From assembly GCF_003201355.1 (NCBI RefSeq), contig NZ_QICL01000010.1:62001-126000 (forward strand): DNA of 64,000 bases, in the 5' to 3' direction. The notes under the pieces were generated by a model. That model saw only the letters and a list, made by a program, of their open reading frames with translations, was not told the origin of the DNA and did no database searches. The position numbers and the translations under genes were made by a program. Source of the stretch: Indolivaga alginatilytica. Lineage in GTDB: Bacteria > Bacteroidota > Bacteroidia > Bacteroidales > Dysgonomonadaceae. Position 1 is the first letter of the stretch, and each line of letters starts with the position of its first letter. Below, piece by piece: positions 25,203 to 34,369 of this stretch.

Positions 25203-26150
25203 ATGCCTGTAACACTCCCCGATAACCTGCCTGCGATAGAGATTCTTAAAAAAGAGAATATCTTTGTAATGACTCAATTGAGAGCCAAAGAACAAGATAT
25301 ACGTCCTTTAAAAGTTCTCATCCTCAATCTGATGCCTATAAAGATAGCGGCAGAAACAGACTTGGTTCGCTTACTGTCGAATACTCCATTGCAGATAGAA
25401 GTTGATTTTTTGAAACTTTCGACTCACCAATCAAAGAATACACCTATAGAACATATGGAAACATTCTATAAGGAATTTAATGATGTACGTAATAGTAATT
25501 ACGACGGGCTTATTGTTACCGGAGCACCTGTGGAGTTGATGGAGTTTGAAGAGGTAACCTACTGGCCTGAGGTTTCTGCTGTATTTGATTGGGCACGTAA
25601 TCATGTAACATCTACATTCTATATATGCTGGGCTGCACAAGCCGCTTTGTATAATGCTTACGGAGTACCTAAACATTTGATGGACGAAAAGACATTCGGG
25701 GTATTCAAGCATACAATTAATGATAGAAGTTTCCCCTTATTCAGAGGATTTGATGATGAATTTTATGCTCCTCATAGTAGGCATACTGAAATTAGAAGAG
25801 AAGATGTAGAAAAATATGCCGATTTGGAAATTCTGGCTGAATCTGACGAAGCTGGTATATATATAGTTGTGGGACGTGGAGGCCGTGAGTTTTATGTAAC
25901 AGGGCATTCAGAGTATGCACTCTACACTTTGCATAACGAGTATGTACGTGATCTGGAGAAGGATCTGCCGATAAGCATACCTAAGCATTATTACAAACAT
26001 GATGATCCTAGTTTGAAACCGATTTCTCGTTGGACAGGTCATGGTAATTTGTTATTTAACAACTGGATCAATTACTTCCTATATCAGGAAACCCCATTCG
26101 ATTTGTCTCAGATCAAAGAACTGGCAAATCTAACGCCTACAAGAGAATAA
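25203..26150 (+). CDS. metA: Homoserine O-acyltransferase (MetA family)
   Basis: This 315-residue class I amidotransferase-fold enzyme transfers an acyl group (succinyl or acetyl) to homoserine, opening methionine synthesis. The catalytic Cys is in TFYICWAAQAALYN (about 142), the His is in the GHSEYAL region, and VTGAPVELMEFEEVTYW is a family signature. Acyl-donor choice (acetyl or succinyl) depends on one active-site residue; many Bacteroidetes MetA enzymes use acetyl-CoA, so the name should stay open. No SAM riboswitch fits in the 57-bp upstream gap. Confidence 0.93.
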   Translation: MPVTLPDNLPAIEILKKENIFVMTQLRAKEQDIRPLKVLILNLMPIKIAAETDLVRLLSNTPLQIEVDFLKLSTHQSKNTPIEHMETFYKEFNDVRNSNYDGLIVTGAPVELMEFEEVTYWPEVSAVFDWARNHVTSTFYICWAAQAALYNAYGVPKHLMDEKTFGVFKHTINDRSFPLFRGFDDEFYAPHSRHTEIRREDVEKYADLEILAESDEAGIYIVVGRGGREFYVTGHSEYALYTLHNEYVRDLEKDLPISIPKHYYKHDDPSLKPISRWTGHGNLLFNNWINYFLYQETPFDLSQIKELANLTPTRE

Positions 26151-26176
26151 TAAAAAAATACAATTCTGATAAAATA

Positions 26177-26213
26177 AAAAAGCAGCTTCATTATAAGAAT
26201 GAAGCTGCTTTTT
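26177..26213. terminator. Bidirectional terminator between metA and the fucosidase gene
   Basis: A perfect 16-bp stem (AAAAAGCAGCTTCATT and its complement) with a 5-nt loop lies between two convergent stop codons, with T runs on both strands. Confidence 0.9.
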
Positions 26214-26235
26214 GCATTATTATTTATAGCTTAGA

Positions 26236-27579
26236 TTAAAGTTCTTCTGTGATTTCAGCTTTCAGTACTTGTACTGAACAATCTTTGAATAAGCTTTGCG
26301 GTATATCGAAAGTAACTCCCCCATTTGCTTTTGAAAACGAAATAGGCATATCTGATTCAAGAACCACACAATTCTTAATAGTCGAAACATCAAATGGTAA
26401 ATTAACTTTACCAATAGCATTTGTCAAACTAATATATAGATAGTGCTTATTATCTTCTGATTTCTGAGCCAGATAAACACCGGCAGGAGTTTCAACCTTT
26501 ACAGGTTTTGTTCCGTATATCGATTCCTGATTCGGAACCATCCATGCACCCATTTCTCTTAAACGACGGGTTGCAGCCTTGGGAAATGTTCCATCGGGTT
26601 TAGGTCCTATATTCAAAAGGTAGTTTCCTCCTTTTGATACATTGTTGACTAAATAGCCGAGCATTTCAGAAGTAGGTTTCCATGCATAATCTTTTGCATG
26701 CCATCCCCAGGAGTGTACCATTGTTGCTGGAGTCTGCCAAGGTTTATCAAGCATTTTTTCAGGATATTGATTATCGTGCATTTCAAGGAAATCTATATTA
26801 TCTCCGGGATTTAGATAAGATATACGTCCGTTAATTAAACATTTCGAACTATTCTCACGTACAAGAGCAATCAATTCGTCTCGACGTTTATCTGTGATAT
26901 GTGTCGGCCAATCCCATGTATCGAACCATAATAAGTCGGGATCGAAGTTGACTAATAACTCTTTTACTTGTGGCAAAGATTTCTCCTGCCAGTATTTTTC
27001 GAACTGATCGTCCGGAACCATTGTCATCCAGTTAGGCATTCCTCCACCCGGATATTCCCAATCTTGCCAGTGAGAATAATAGAACCCGTATTTGATTCCA
27101 TATTTTTTGCAGGCGGCTACCAGTTCAGCCAGAATATCTCTTTTGAATGGAGTATTGGTGACCTTGAAATCTGATACTTTAGTATCCCATAGTGCAAAAC
27201 CATCGTGATGCTTTGATGTAATTACGAAATAACGCATACCTGCATTTTTAGCTTCTGCAATCCATGCATCGGCATCAAAATCCACAGGATTAAAAGCCTG
27301 AGCGAGCTTTTGGTATTCACTGCCGGGTATTTCCAGACGCATTTGAATCCATTCTGCGTACCACGTATTTCCGTTTTCGAGTGTAGTATCGGGCAATGTT
27401 CTGTTTTTGTAACTGCCTTCGAGCATAGAATAAAGCCCCCAATGGATAAACATACCAAATTTGGCATCTTTAAACCATTCTGCCTTTTGAGGATCAAGTG
27501 ATAGTGATTTATTCTGAGCAAATGTCAGATTTGCACATATACATAAACCAATAATAATACTGAGAGATCGACGCATCAT
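26236..27579 (-). CDS. Secreted GH29 alpha-L-fucosidase
   Basis: This 447-residue protein has a signal peptide (IIIGLCICANLTFA) followed by a GH29 catalytic barrel. The N-terminal family motif is KFGMFIHWGLYS, with SKHHDGFALWDT. The nucleophile Asp is in DPDLLWFDTWDWP (about residue 220). GH29 enzymes remove terminal L-fucose from host or plant glycans. It is not flanked by susC/susD genes, so it is outside a typical polysaccharide-utilisation locus. It follows the DUF4261-like gene by 12 bp on the same strand. Confidence 0.92.
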   Translation of the reverse strand: MMRRSLSIIIGLCICANLTFAQNKSLSLDPQKAEWFKDAKFGMFIHWGLYSMLEGSYKNRTLPDTTLENGNTWYAEWIQMRLEIPGSEYQKLAQAFNPVDFDADAWIAEAKNAGMRYFVITSKHHDGFALWDTKVSDFKVTNTPFKRDILAELVAACKKYGIKYGFYYSHWQDWEYPGGGMPNWMTMVPDDQFEKYWQEKSLPQVKELLVNFDPDLLWFDTWDWPTHITDKRRDELIALVRENSSKCLINGRISYLNPGDNIDFLEMHDNQYPEKMLDKPWQTPATMVHSWGWHAKDYAWKPTSEMLGYLVNNVSKGGNYLLNIGPKPDGTFPKAATRRLREMGAWMVPNQESIYGTKPVKVETPAGVYLAQKSEDNKHYLYISLTNAIGKVNLPFDVSTIKNCVVLESDMPISFSKANGGVTFDIPQSLFKDCSVQVLKAEITEEL

Positions 27580-27591
27580 ATATTAGTGTTT

Positions 27592-28404
27592 TTAAATTGT
27601 AAATTTCAAACTTATTCCATCAACATAAATTCCTTTAGATATATTGACTTTTAGTTTCACACCTCCCGACAAACTGTAAATATCTTCGTTTCTGAATGTA
27701 ATATCCTTATCTATTATGTGTGAGGCAATACTTAAGATCATCGTATATAAACGATTTGCATCGAGACCCGAATCAATAATTTCGATTTCGGGTTTTCCGA
27801 AATTGAATAGTCCATAGCTATAAGCATCAATACCACTGGCCGTAGAACGTAGTCCTATGTATATCCATGCAGATATAGGAATTCTGTTCATCTTTAAATC
27901 GTCAACAGCTGCCAGATAATGATCTTTATGTAATAATAATGTTTCGTTGCCTTGATAGATAGCAATACAGTTTTCGGATGTGATAAGGATAGAGCAAAGT
28001 AATTTACTGAGAATTGTAAAACGTTCTATCTGCGTTTTTTTCCCACCTAAAATAGAAACAATGGCATGACCTGTATGTTTTTCCAATTCTTTGGCTGCAT
28101 CTCTCCAAACATATGCATAGGGAATCACTTCGTCAAGTTCTTCTTTTGGAATAGGAATAGGCATATTTCCGAGAGCTATAGTTACTCCATCTATTTCGAA
28201 AGCAGCGGTTTCATTGTCCCCCTCTATATTTGAAACATTAAGCCCCCAAAAACTCTTAAGATTCTCAACAACTTTATCTAATTTTAGTGAGCCTCCATTA
28301 ATAAATATCGGCATAGCTAAGAGTACTTTTTCTTTATTTTCCTGCTCAATAGTTTGTGTTTCTACTTTTTTATTTTTGCTTCTAAAAAAACTAAATAATC
28401 CCAT
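27592..28404 (-). CDS. DUF4261-like cytosolic protein
   Basis: This 270-residue protein resembles DUF4261: LGNMPIPIPKEELDEVIPYAYVW, then a helical segment with HTGHAIVSILG, then LLCSILITSENCIAIY. No signal peptide is predicted. I chose the ATG at 28404, which gives MGLFSFFRSKNKK; the frame extends ten codons further without improving the fit. Function is unknown; some DUF4261 proteins are linked to immunity or stress modules. The fucosidase gene begins 12 bp downstream. Confidence 0.65.
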   Translation of the reverse strand: MGLFSFFRSKNKKVETQTIEQENKEKVLLAMPIFINGGSLKLDKVVENLKSFWGLNVSNIEGDNETAAFEIDGVTIALGNMPIPIPKEELDEVIPYAYVWRDAAKELEKHTGHAIVSILGGKKTQIERFTILSKLLCSILITSENCIAIYQGNETLLLHKDHYLAAVDDLKMNRIPISAWIYIGLRSTASGIDAYSYGLFNFGKPEIEIIDSGLDANRLYTMILSIASHIIDKDITFRNEDIYSLSGGVKLKVNISKGIYVDGISLKFTI

Positions 28405-28644
28405 AATTGTTGTGTAATTGTGAAAGGAACCCATTCATTCAAATGAGTTGTATAAACATTTTATCAGACTAAGGTAATAAAAAAATATGAATAAATTCGA
28501 CTCCTTTATGTATAGGAATTCCAATTAGTTAAAGCATGTTTTATAAATTGTTAATTCAATGTATCCGATTAAACTTTTTGTATAAGTATTATGTTTTAAG
28601 ATCAAGGCTATAAATGACAGATTTCGAACTTAATACAATTTACG

Positions 28645-28902
28645 ATGAAGACAAATGATACGAGGAAAATAAAAGAGGGTGATATTTTATTTAGTGTTGA
28701 CCCTCAAAGACTGGTAATTGCTACAACAAATGTAACACAAGTCAAAAACGGATACGGAAAAGTTTCCGTTCATCATACTTCTTATCTGGAAGAAGAAGAA
28801 TCGATTCCGATTGAGAGCTTTCCCGTAGAGTGCCATGGTCTTCTTCTTTTTAAGACTCAGGACGAAGCGGAAGAATTTATAAAAACACAGATCGGTATCT
28901 GA
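28645..28902 (+). CDS. Small hypothetical protein
   Basis: This 85-residue soluble protein is not recognised. It starts at an ATG after an AT-rich gap and ends before a strong terminator, which supports expression as a single-gene unit. The sequence looks like a small beta-rich domain (GDILFSVDPQRLVIATT, ESIPIESFPVECHGLLLF) with a helical C-terminus. Base composition matches its neighbours. Confidence 0.65.
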   Translation: MKTNDTRKIKEGDILFSVDPQRLVIATTNVTQVKNGYGKVSVHHTSYLEEEESIPIESFPVECHGLLLFKTQDEAEEFIKTQIGI

Positions 28903-28912
28903 TCTTTTATTT

Positions 28913-28949
28913 AAATGTCTCTCTTAAATGGAGAGACATTTTTTTTTTG
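28913..28949 (+). terminator. Intrinsic terminator after the small gene at 28645
   Basis: The stem AAATGTCTCTC / GAGAGACATTT (11 bp, 7-nt loop) is followed by a long T run. Confidence 0.88.
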
Positions 28950-28986
28950 CCCTGATATCAAAGTCGCCTTATTTTTTATTAATATG

Positions 28987-29350
28987 AATCAGTAGTTGGA
29001 TTATATAAAACTCTCCTTTTTTACTGCCGCACCTCTATCGAGGTTTGTCTTTCATTTTGCCTTGATGCAAAACGAAACAAAAGATCAAGACTGTGCCTTT
29101 TGCCCGACCCGATAGGTGCTCCGAAAGCGAAAACAAAAAAATACGTTTGACACTGATTCCTTTTTGTTTTTTACGCTTTCTTCCCACATCGGGTACCCCG
29201 TGCAACCGGCAAGGTCGATAGCCTGACGGGCGTAAACGTCGGCAAAGACTTTTTGGTTCCTTTTGCGGCTTTGGGCAAAAGGAACACAAGCAATCTGTGA
29301 TTGCGCGTAGTATAAATAGCTTAAAAGAGCATTTATTACCACCTATCACA
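28987..29350 (+). mobile_element. MITE-like element, left copy
   Basis: About 360 bp of non-coding DNA begins with AATCAGTAGTTGGATTATA and shares most of its length, in inverted orientation, with 34370-34663. Shared blocks include GAGGTTTGTCTTTCATTTTG, ATGCAAAACGAAACAAAAGA, GCTCCGAAAGCGAAAACAAA and a CCCACATCGGG palindrome. The right terminal repeat is degenerate. Open frames here (Cys/Arg-rich) are repeat artefacts. The copy carries an extra segment of about 70 bp relative to the right copy. Confidence 0.7.
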
Positions 29351-29374
29351 TGAAATATAAATTAGGCATAAAAA

Positions 29375-29394
29375 AAACTCCCATCAGGGAGTTT
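29375..29394 (-). terminator. Intrinsic terminator after the XRE gene pair
   Basis: AAACTCCC / GGGAGTTT with a 4-nt loop is followed on the minus strand by seven T residues, 60 bases after the stop of the gene at 29455. Confidence 0.85.
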
Positions 29395-29454
29395 ATATAT
29401 AATCAGGATTATTATCTTGAAAGAAGTAAATACAATCAAATAAAAGTGTATTTA

Positions 29455-29910
29455 TCAGCTTTTATTATTTTGTTTTTCCTCTAATGATTCCAACTTACTT
29501 TCTATTTTTTTTATGTATTGATTCTTCTCCTCCATCCAACGTTCGTATAACGATTTAATTTTTTCGATAGGATTTACAATAACACCTGTTCCTCCATCCC
29601 GAACTTCACCGCTATTAGTGTTGTTATTCGTATTGTTATTATTAGTGATATATGTAATATAATTACACATACTGGCATTATGGTCATAAGCTTTCAGTAT
29701 ATCAACAGTAACTCCCAGAGCCTTTGCGACATCTGACAAGATAGTTTCAGTAATAATTTCGGTATTTTCAATCTGGGAGATTCTGTTTTGTGATAACTCC
29801 ATTCTTTCAGCCAATTGTTCTTGAGTTAATCCTAGAGTAACTCTCCATCTAGCTATATTCTGCTCTTGATGCATACATCTATTATTCTTATTTGGTACTT
29901 TTTCATCCAT
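29455..29910 (-). CDS. XRE-family helix-turn-helix protein, paralog A
   Basis: This 151-residue protein has an N-terminal XRE helix-turn-helix (about residues 17-75; WRVTLGLTQEQLAERMELSQ, NRISQIENTE). A linker rich in Asn/Thr follows, then a C-terminal coiled coil (NPIEKIKSLYERWMEEKNQY). It is a presumed DNA-binding dimer. A closely related paralog lies 19 bp upstream on the same strand. The pair has no adjacent toxin or effector. It lies inside the segment bracketed by the inverted MITE copies. Confidence 0.85.
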   Translation of the reverse strand: MDEKVPNKNNRCMHQEQNIARWRVTLGLTQEQLAERMELSQNRISQIENTEIITETILSDVAKALGVTVDILKAYDHNASMCNYITYITNNNNTNNNTNSGEVRDGGTGVIVNPIEKIKSLYERWMEEKNQYIKKIESKLESLEEKQNNKS

Positions 29911-29929
29911 AAATATTATAGTGTATTTA

Positions 29930-30382
29930 TCACATTTTACTTAAGAATTTTTCTTCAAATGAATCCAGTCTGGTTTCAAGTTTTTTAATATAGTCATTCT
30001 TATCAGCTAACATTCTCTCGTATAATTCAGCTATCTTTTCGATAGGATGAATCTGTGAGTTTACAACTCCAGTTCCGCCTTCTTTTACATCACTTACATT
30101 ATTAGTATTATTGTTCGTAACATAAGTTATATAATTACAGATATTTGAATTATGATCATACGCTTTAAGTAAATCCACAGTAATACCTAAAGCTTCTGCA
30201 ATATCTCTTAATGTTGATTCGGCTATTGTTTCTTTATTTTCTAATATGGATATACGATTTTGAGTCAGCTTCATTCTCTCTGCTAATTGTTCCTGTGTTA
30301 AACCCAAAATCTCTCTCCACTTGGCAATATTTTGCCCTTGATGCTTACATATACTACTTTTAATTGCCACTTTTTCATCCAT
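29930..30382 (-). CDS. XRE-family helix-turn-helix protein, paralog B
   Basis: This 150-residue protein is a tandem duplicate of paralog A, with the same layout: helix-turn-helix (WREILGLTQEQLAERMKLTQ, NRISILENKE), short Asn-rich linker, and coiled coil (HPIEKIAELYERMLADKNDY). I chose the ATG at 30382 because MDEKVAIK matches the paralog start MDEKVPNK; the frame runs on to 30478 without similarity. The two genes probably share a promoter upstream of 30382, and the proteins may form heterodimers. Confidence 0.85.
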   Translation of the reverse strand: MDEKVAIKSSICKHQGQNIAKWREILGLTQEQLAERMKLTQNRISILENKETIAESTLRDIAEALGITVDLLKAYDHNSNICNYITYVTNNNTNNVSDVKEGGTGVVNSQIHPIEKIAELYERMLADKNDYIKKLETRLDSFEEKFLSKM

Positions 30383-31006
30383 AAATATTATAACCTTTAA
30401 ATTATACAAACAACGATTATACGTTTTTGTTTTTACAAAACTAGTATAAGAATATAGCTTTAGATATCTAATTATCAATTTTCTAATATATCAATATATA
30501 ATTTTTGTATATCATTATATGATTTTACAAAATTCATACATTTAATATATTGATTGGTAATCCTATAAAGATATACAAAAAAATATTTTCTTAATCGATT
30601 TCCCATTTCTATTTTTGTATTAAGCAAAATTAAAAACTTAACCAACCGAAAAATATGAAATATAGCGTTCATTCCGAAGAAGGAGAAAAATAATTATAAA
30701 ACAAATGCCCGATCGATAGATATTGTTTGATTTCATAGGATTAAACTTTGTAAGCCCATCTATTATGCCGGAAATGTGTCAAAGGGATGGACGCTTTTTT
30801 ATATAGAAATAAAATTCAGACACACTACGACAATTTTTATTCATAACCAATCAATTACAGGGAGTAAAAGGAGTCCTCACCTCAAAGCCCTTTTGCTCGG
30901 AAAGTGCCATAATAAATATGGCACTTTTTTATCTGCTAAGCCATCAAAGCAAAGAAATATTTTAAATTAAACGCTGCGTTTTCTGCTATTTCAGTATCTG
31001 CGATCT
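30383..31006. other. Intergenic region with a possible small RNA
   Basis: This 624-bp AT-rich gap lies between the XRE pair and the U32 peptidase gene. Two short frames in it (65 and 64 codons) have no coding character. The only structured part is at 30862-30930 on the plus strand: a 10-bp hairpin with a 17-nt loop followed by a terminator. Confidence 0.6.
30862..30930 (+). ncRNA. Possible small RNA with terminator
   Basis: The stem GAGTAAAAGG / CCTTTTGCTC (30862-30898, one G-U pair) carries a pyrimidine-rich loop. Five bases later is a terminator (GTGCCATA / TATGGCAC, 30904-30924, then TTTTTT). A hairpin plus terminator in a gene-free gap suits a small regulatory RNA. No convincing promoter was found; a weak match (AAACTTTG, 30743-30750) would give a transcript of about 175 nt. 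Confidence 0.4.
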
Positions 31007-32830
31007 TCAATTCTCAAAGACTTTCATTTCACAGTTTTTACAATCAAACTCGAGTCTCAATTTAGTAGCATTGTATAACAAGAAAAAAGGCTCTTTATAG
31101 GGTGGGCGGGTAGATGTTTCTTTCGGACACCATCCCATAGACTGTTTAATACAATGGCGTGTAAACATCAAAGGTACAGCTTTTTGTTGTTTCCTCTCGA
31201 AAGCCGGCTCCTGAACAACAGATTGATGTTGTGTATAAAAAAGCTCACTTTTCTTATTCATGACATTACCCAGATAAGTAATATTTTTTGTCGGAAAAGC
31301 GTGTGTTGTCAGCTTGTGGCTGACTTCTTCTATAATATGATTCGCTAAACGTATTTCCAAAAGATTGTCAATCAGTTTGCGCCTCCAATCTGTAATAAGG
31401 GAAGCGGGAATAAACCAATTGCCCGATAAATTCAATTCAACTGCCGTTACTCTGAAAATAGTATTACCTGTTTTACTCAGATTATTTTTAATATTTTCGG
31501 TCGGGTCTTTTTGAGCTGTTTCTTTAGCCAGTTCAACTTCTAAAGAAGCAGAAGTTCCATCTTCATCTTCTATATATAAATGAAATCCCTTGCTTGTTTC
31601 GTGAAGAGAAATTGAAACATCGATTTTACGTTCCGCAGATTTTTTACCGAGAATTTTCTCAAATTCATGATCGTAATTACGATACACGAAAGTGCCTTTT
31701 CGCAGCGAAAGGTGATTTTCTGCCGGAAACACTTTCTCACCCTCTATTCTGTTAACCCTTATTCCCTGCAATTCTTTATTTTCCGTTAAGAAACAAAGAC
31801 CATCGCCATTACTCAATAGTTTTGTACCCGACAGGGTAAAGAACCGGTCGAATACTTCCTTGATCTTTCCGATAGGTTCGCCAATAGATTTTGGTGAATC
31901 GATAGACCACATATCGGGTGTACGCCCATTGAAAAAGTATTCTGTATAACCCCTGTTAAAACTTTTTTCGAGATTAGGCACAAACGTATAAGTACTACTC
32001 CCCGACGAAGCTCTTACATACTCGGGACGGCGAGCCAGTATTTTATCCAGTTTCTGCCTGTAATAAGTTACCACATTTTTCACATACGACAGGTCTTTTA
32101 ATCTGCCTTCTATCTTGAGCGAACTTACTCCGGCATCCATCATTTCTTCGAGATGCTCCGATAAGTTCAAATCTTTCATCGATAATAAATGCTTCTTTTG
32201 TACAACAGACTTGCCCTCATTATCCAGAAGAGTATAAGGCAGGCGGCAAAACTGAGCACACGCCCCCCTGTTGGCACTTCGCTTGGATATCGCCTCACTC
32301 AAATAGCACTGTCCGCTATAACAGACACACAATGCACCATGTACAAAGGCTTCGAGAGGTGTCGATATTTGAGAAAAGATCACTCTGATTTCGTCCATTG
32401 TCAGCTCACGTGCCAGTACAATTTGCGAGAAGCCTGCTTGTTCAAGAAACTTCGCTTTATCGGCAGTCCTGTTGTCATTCTGCGTACTCGCATGCAATGG
32501 AACAGGAGGGAGGTTCAGCATAGTTATACCCATATCCTGAATAATCAGGGCATCCACTTTCGCATGGTATAAATCCCAGATAAGCTTTTCTGTTTCCTCC
32601 AGCTCTTCGTCCTTTACAATGGTATTTAATGCCACATATACACGGGCATTAAACTGATGAGCATACAGGGCAAGTGCCTGTATATCTTCCAGAGTATTTC
32701 CGGCGGCAGCACGGGCACTAAACTTGGGCGCACCTATATACACTGCATCTGCACCATGATTGATGGCTTCGATACCACATTCGAGGTTTTTCGCAGGAGC
32801 GAGTAATTCTATTTTACGAGCGTTTATCAA
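31007..32830 (-). CDS. U32-family peptidase
   Basis: This 607-residue protein is a U32 family member (YegQ/RlhA type). It begins with RKIELLAPAKNLECGIEAI and HGADAVYIGAP, and has the signature EAFVHGALCVCYSGQCYLSE (about residue 165), then NRGACAQFCRLPY. U32 proteins include tRNA and rRNA hydroxylation factors as well as collagenase-type annotations. The four Cys fit the predicted iron-sulfur cluster. It lies downstream of repeat element A (32868-33074), which supplies a -7-like box 65 bases before the start. Confidence 0.88.
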   Translation of the reverse strand: MINARKIELLAPAKNLECGIEAINHGADAVYIGAPKFSARAAAGNTLEDIQALALYAHQFNARVYVALNTIVKDEELEETEKLIWDLYHAKVDALIIQDMGITMLNLPPVPLHASTQNDNRTADKAKFLEQAGFSQIVLARELTMDEIRVIFSQISTPLEAFVHGALCVCYSGQCYLSEAISKRSANRGACAQFCRLPYTLLDNEGKSVVQKKHLLSMKDLNLSEHLEEMMDAGVSSLKIEGRLKDLSYVKNVVTYYRQKLDKILARRPEYVRASSGSSTYTFVPNLEKSFNRGYTEYFFNGRTPDMWSIDSPKSIGEPIGKIKEVFDRFFTLSGTKLLSNGDGLCFLTENKELQGIRVNRIEGEKVFPAENHLSLRKGTFVYRNYDHEFEKILGKKSAERKIDVSISLHETSKGFHLYIEDEDGTSASLEVELAKETAQKDPTENIKNNLSKTGNTIFRVTAVELNLSGNWFIPASLITDWRRKLIDNLLEIRLANHIIEEVSHKLTTHAFPTKNITYLGNVMNKKSELFYTQHQSVVQEPAFERKQQKAVPLMFTRHCIKQSMGWCPKETSTRPPYKEPFFLLYNATKLRLEFDCKNCEMKVFEN

Positions 32831-32867
32831 TTAAGTCGTTTTTTTAAGTTCAGGTAAAGTCACTTTA

Positions 32868-33074
32868 GTTACAAAAAGTAAACAATTAAGGTAACAAAAG
32901 TAACCGAAAAAGGACTAATAAGTGTCACTTTTGATGATTTTATAAATATCTGAAAATCAGCCGATATTATTTAAAAAGGTGACAAAGGTAACAAAAGTAA
33001 CACTTTTTTATGAGTTTTATTTTCTCCTGTTTACCGCTCACCGGTCACTAGGTTTACTGATAGATAAACTCAAC
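32868..33074 (+). repeat. 210-bp dispersed element, copy A
   Basis: This copy begins GTTACAAAAAGTAAACAATT and ends CTGATAGATAAACTCAAC. Related sequence recurs at 35221-35431 (inverted) and 41871-42107. All copies contain repeated GTAACAAAAGT blocks and inverted GTGTCACTTTTG/CAAAAGTGAC motifs. The minus strand of this copy carries TACTTTTG (32895-32902) 65 bases upstream of the U32 peptidase start. Confidence 0.8.
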
Positions 33075-33093
33075 CACCGAATCCCTTTAATTA

Positions 33094-34299
33094 TTATTTT
33101 TCGGTAGCTGCTTTCTTATTATTCGGCAGTAAGCCGGCTATCAACCCGATTAAAGGCATAAAGGCTGCAATATGATAAATGTATTCGATACCGTGTTTAT
33201 CTGCCATATTACCGAATATAGCGGAAGATATACCTGCAATACCAAAAGCCAATCCGAAGAACAGCCCCCCGATCAAACCTTCTTTTCCGGGCAAAAGCTC
33301 CTGAGCATAAACCAAAATAGCCGAGAATGCCGAAGAAAGAACAAGACCTATAATAACACTCAGGATACAAGTCCACATCAAATCTGCATAAGGCATTATC
33401 AGAGCAAACGGAGCTGCACCCAATATCGAAAACCAGATAACATATTTACGACCGAATCGGTCACCGATAGGACCTCCTAAGAATGTGCCTACTGCAACGG
33501 CAAATAAAAAGATAAACAGATATATTTGAGATTCCCGAATACTAACTCCAAATTTTTCAATCAGATAGAAAGTATAAAAACTGGTAAGGCTCGACATATA
33601 TACATATTTAGAAAAGATCAGTAACAGAAGAATAGCTAATGTAAATACCACTTTCTTTGTCAGTACCCTTGCCGGTTTTGCTTGTCGTGATTCATCTTTG
33701 GGAAGAGCATTGGCTTTTATATAAAGCAGACGATGTTTATACCACTTGCTTATGTATAGCATAACTCCAATGGAAACAACAGAAACAATGGAAAACCATG
33801 CTATATTTTGTTGTCCGTAAGGCGCTATGAACAGAGCAGCCAAAAGAGGCCCGATTGAACCCCCAAAATTACCTCCTACCTGAAAAATTGATTGTGCCAG
33901 ACCTCGTTTTCCACCTGAAGCCATATGCGCCAACCGGCTGGCTTCGGGATGAAATATCGATGAACCTATTCCACAAAAGAAAACGGCAAATAATACATGA
34001 TTAAATTCGGAGGCAAAAGCCAGAGACAAAATTCCCGTCATTGTAAATGTCATGCCTATAGGAAGAGAGTAGGGTTGCGGTTTTCGGTCGGTATATGCTC
34101 CGATAATAGGCTGGAAGATAGATGCTGCCATCTGATATACTAAAGTAATTATACCGATCTGGCTAAAATTCAGGACAAGCGATTCCTTTATCATCGGATA
34201 GACAGCTTGCACCAGATTTTGCAGTGTGTCGTTAAACATATGAGATACACCTAACAGAATCAGTATCGAGAATACCGAACCTTTTTCTTTGCCCTTCAT
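33094..34299 (-). CDS. fsr: MFS transporter, fosmidomycin-resistance (Fsr) type
   Basis: This 401-residue, 12-helix MFS protein resembles Fsr. It begins ILLGVSHMFNDTLQNLVQAVYPMI and has the motif-A segment GAYTDRKPQPYSLPIGM with the paired GPIGDRFGRKYVIW after helix 8. Fsr exports fosmidomycin and possibly other compounds; the natural substrate is uncertain. A perfect -7 box lies at 34336-34343. The U32 gene follows on the same strand after element A. Confidence 0.85.
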   Translation of the reverse strand: MKGKEKGSVFSILILLGVSHMFNDTLQNLVQAVYPMIKESLVLNFSQIGIITLVYQMAASIFQPIIGAYTDRKPQPYSLPIGMTFTMTGILSLAFASEFNHVLFAVFFCGIGSSIFHPEASRLAHMASGGKRGLAQSIFQVGGNFGGSIGPLLAALFIAPYGQQNIAWFSIVSVVSIGVMLYISKWYKHRLLYIKANALPKDESRQAKPARVLTKKVVFTLAILLLLIFSKYVYMSSLTSFYTFYLIEKFGVSIRESQIYLFIFLFAVAVGTFLGGPIGDRFGRKYVIWFSILGAAPFALIMPYADLMWTCILSVIIGLVLSSAFSAILVYAQELLPGKEGLIGGLFFGLAFGIAGISSAIFGNMADKHGIEYIYHIAAFMPLIGLIAGLLPNNKKAATEK

Positions 34300-34335
34300 T
34301 ATTGCTTATTTTATGGGAAAAATAATATTAAGGCG

Positions 34336-34343
34336 CAAAGGTA
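34336..34343 (-). promoter_or_regulatory. -7 promoter element of fsr
   Basis: Plus-strand CAAAGGTA is TACCTTTG on the minus strand, 37 bases upstream of the fsr ATG. Confidence 0.5.
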
Positions 34344-34369
34344 AGAATATATTACTCATTAATAAAGCC

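Noticed and set aside
29035-29349. Overlapping minus-strand frames (85-104 codons) rich in Cys, Arg and Lys
   Set aside because: They fall in the MITE-like element, whose shared blocks recur at 34370-34663 with different frames. Repeat DNA explains them better than genes.
30475-30970. Two short frames (65 and 64 codons) in the XRE-to-U32 gap
   Set aside because: They are AT-rich, lack homology or a start context, and the plus-strand one runs through the hairpin and terminator.
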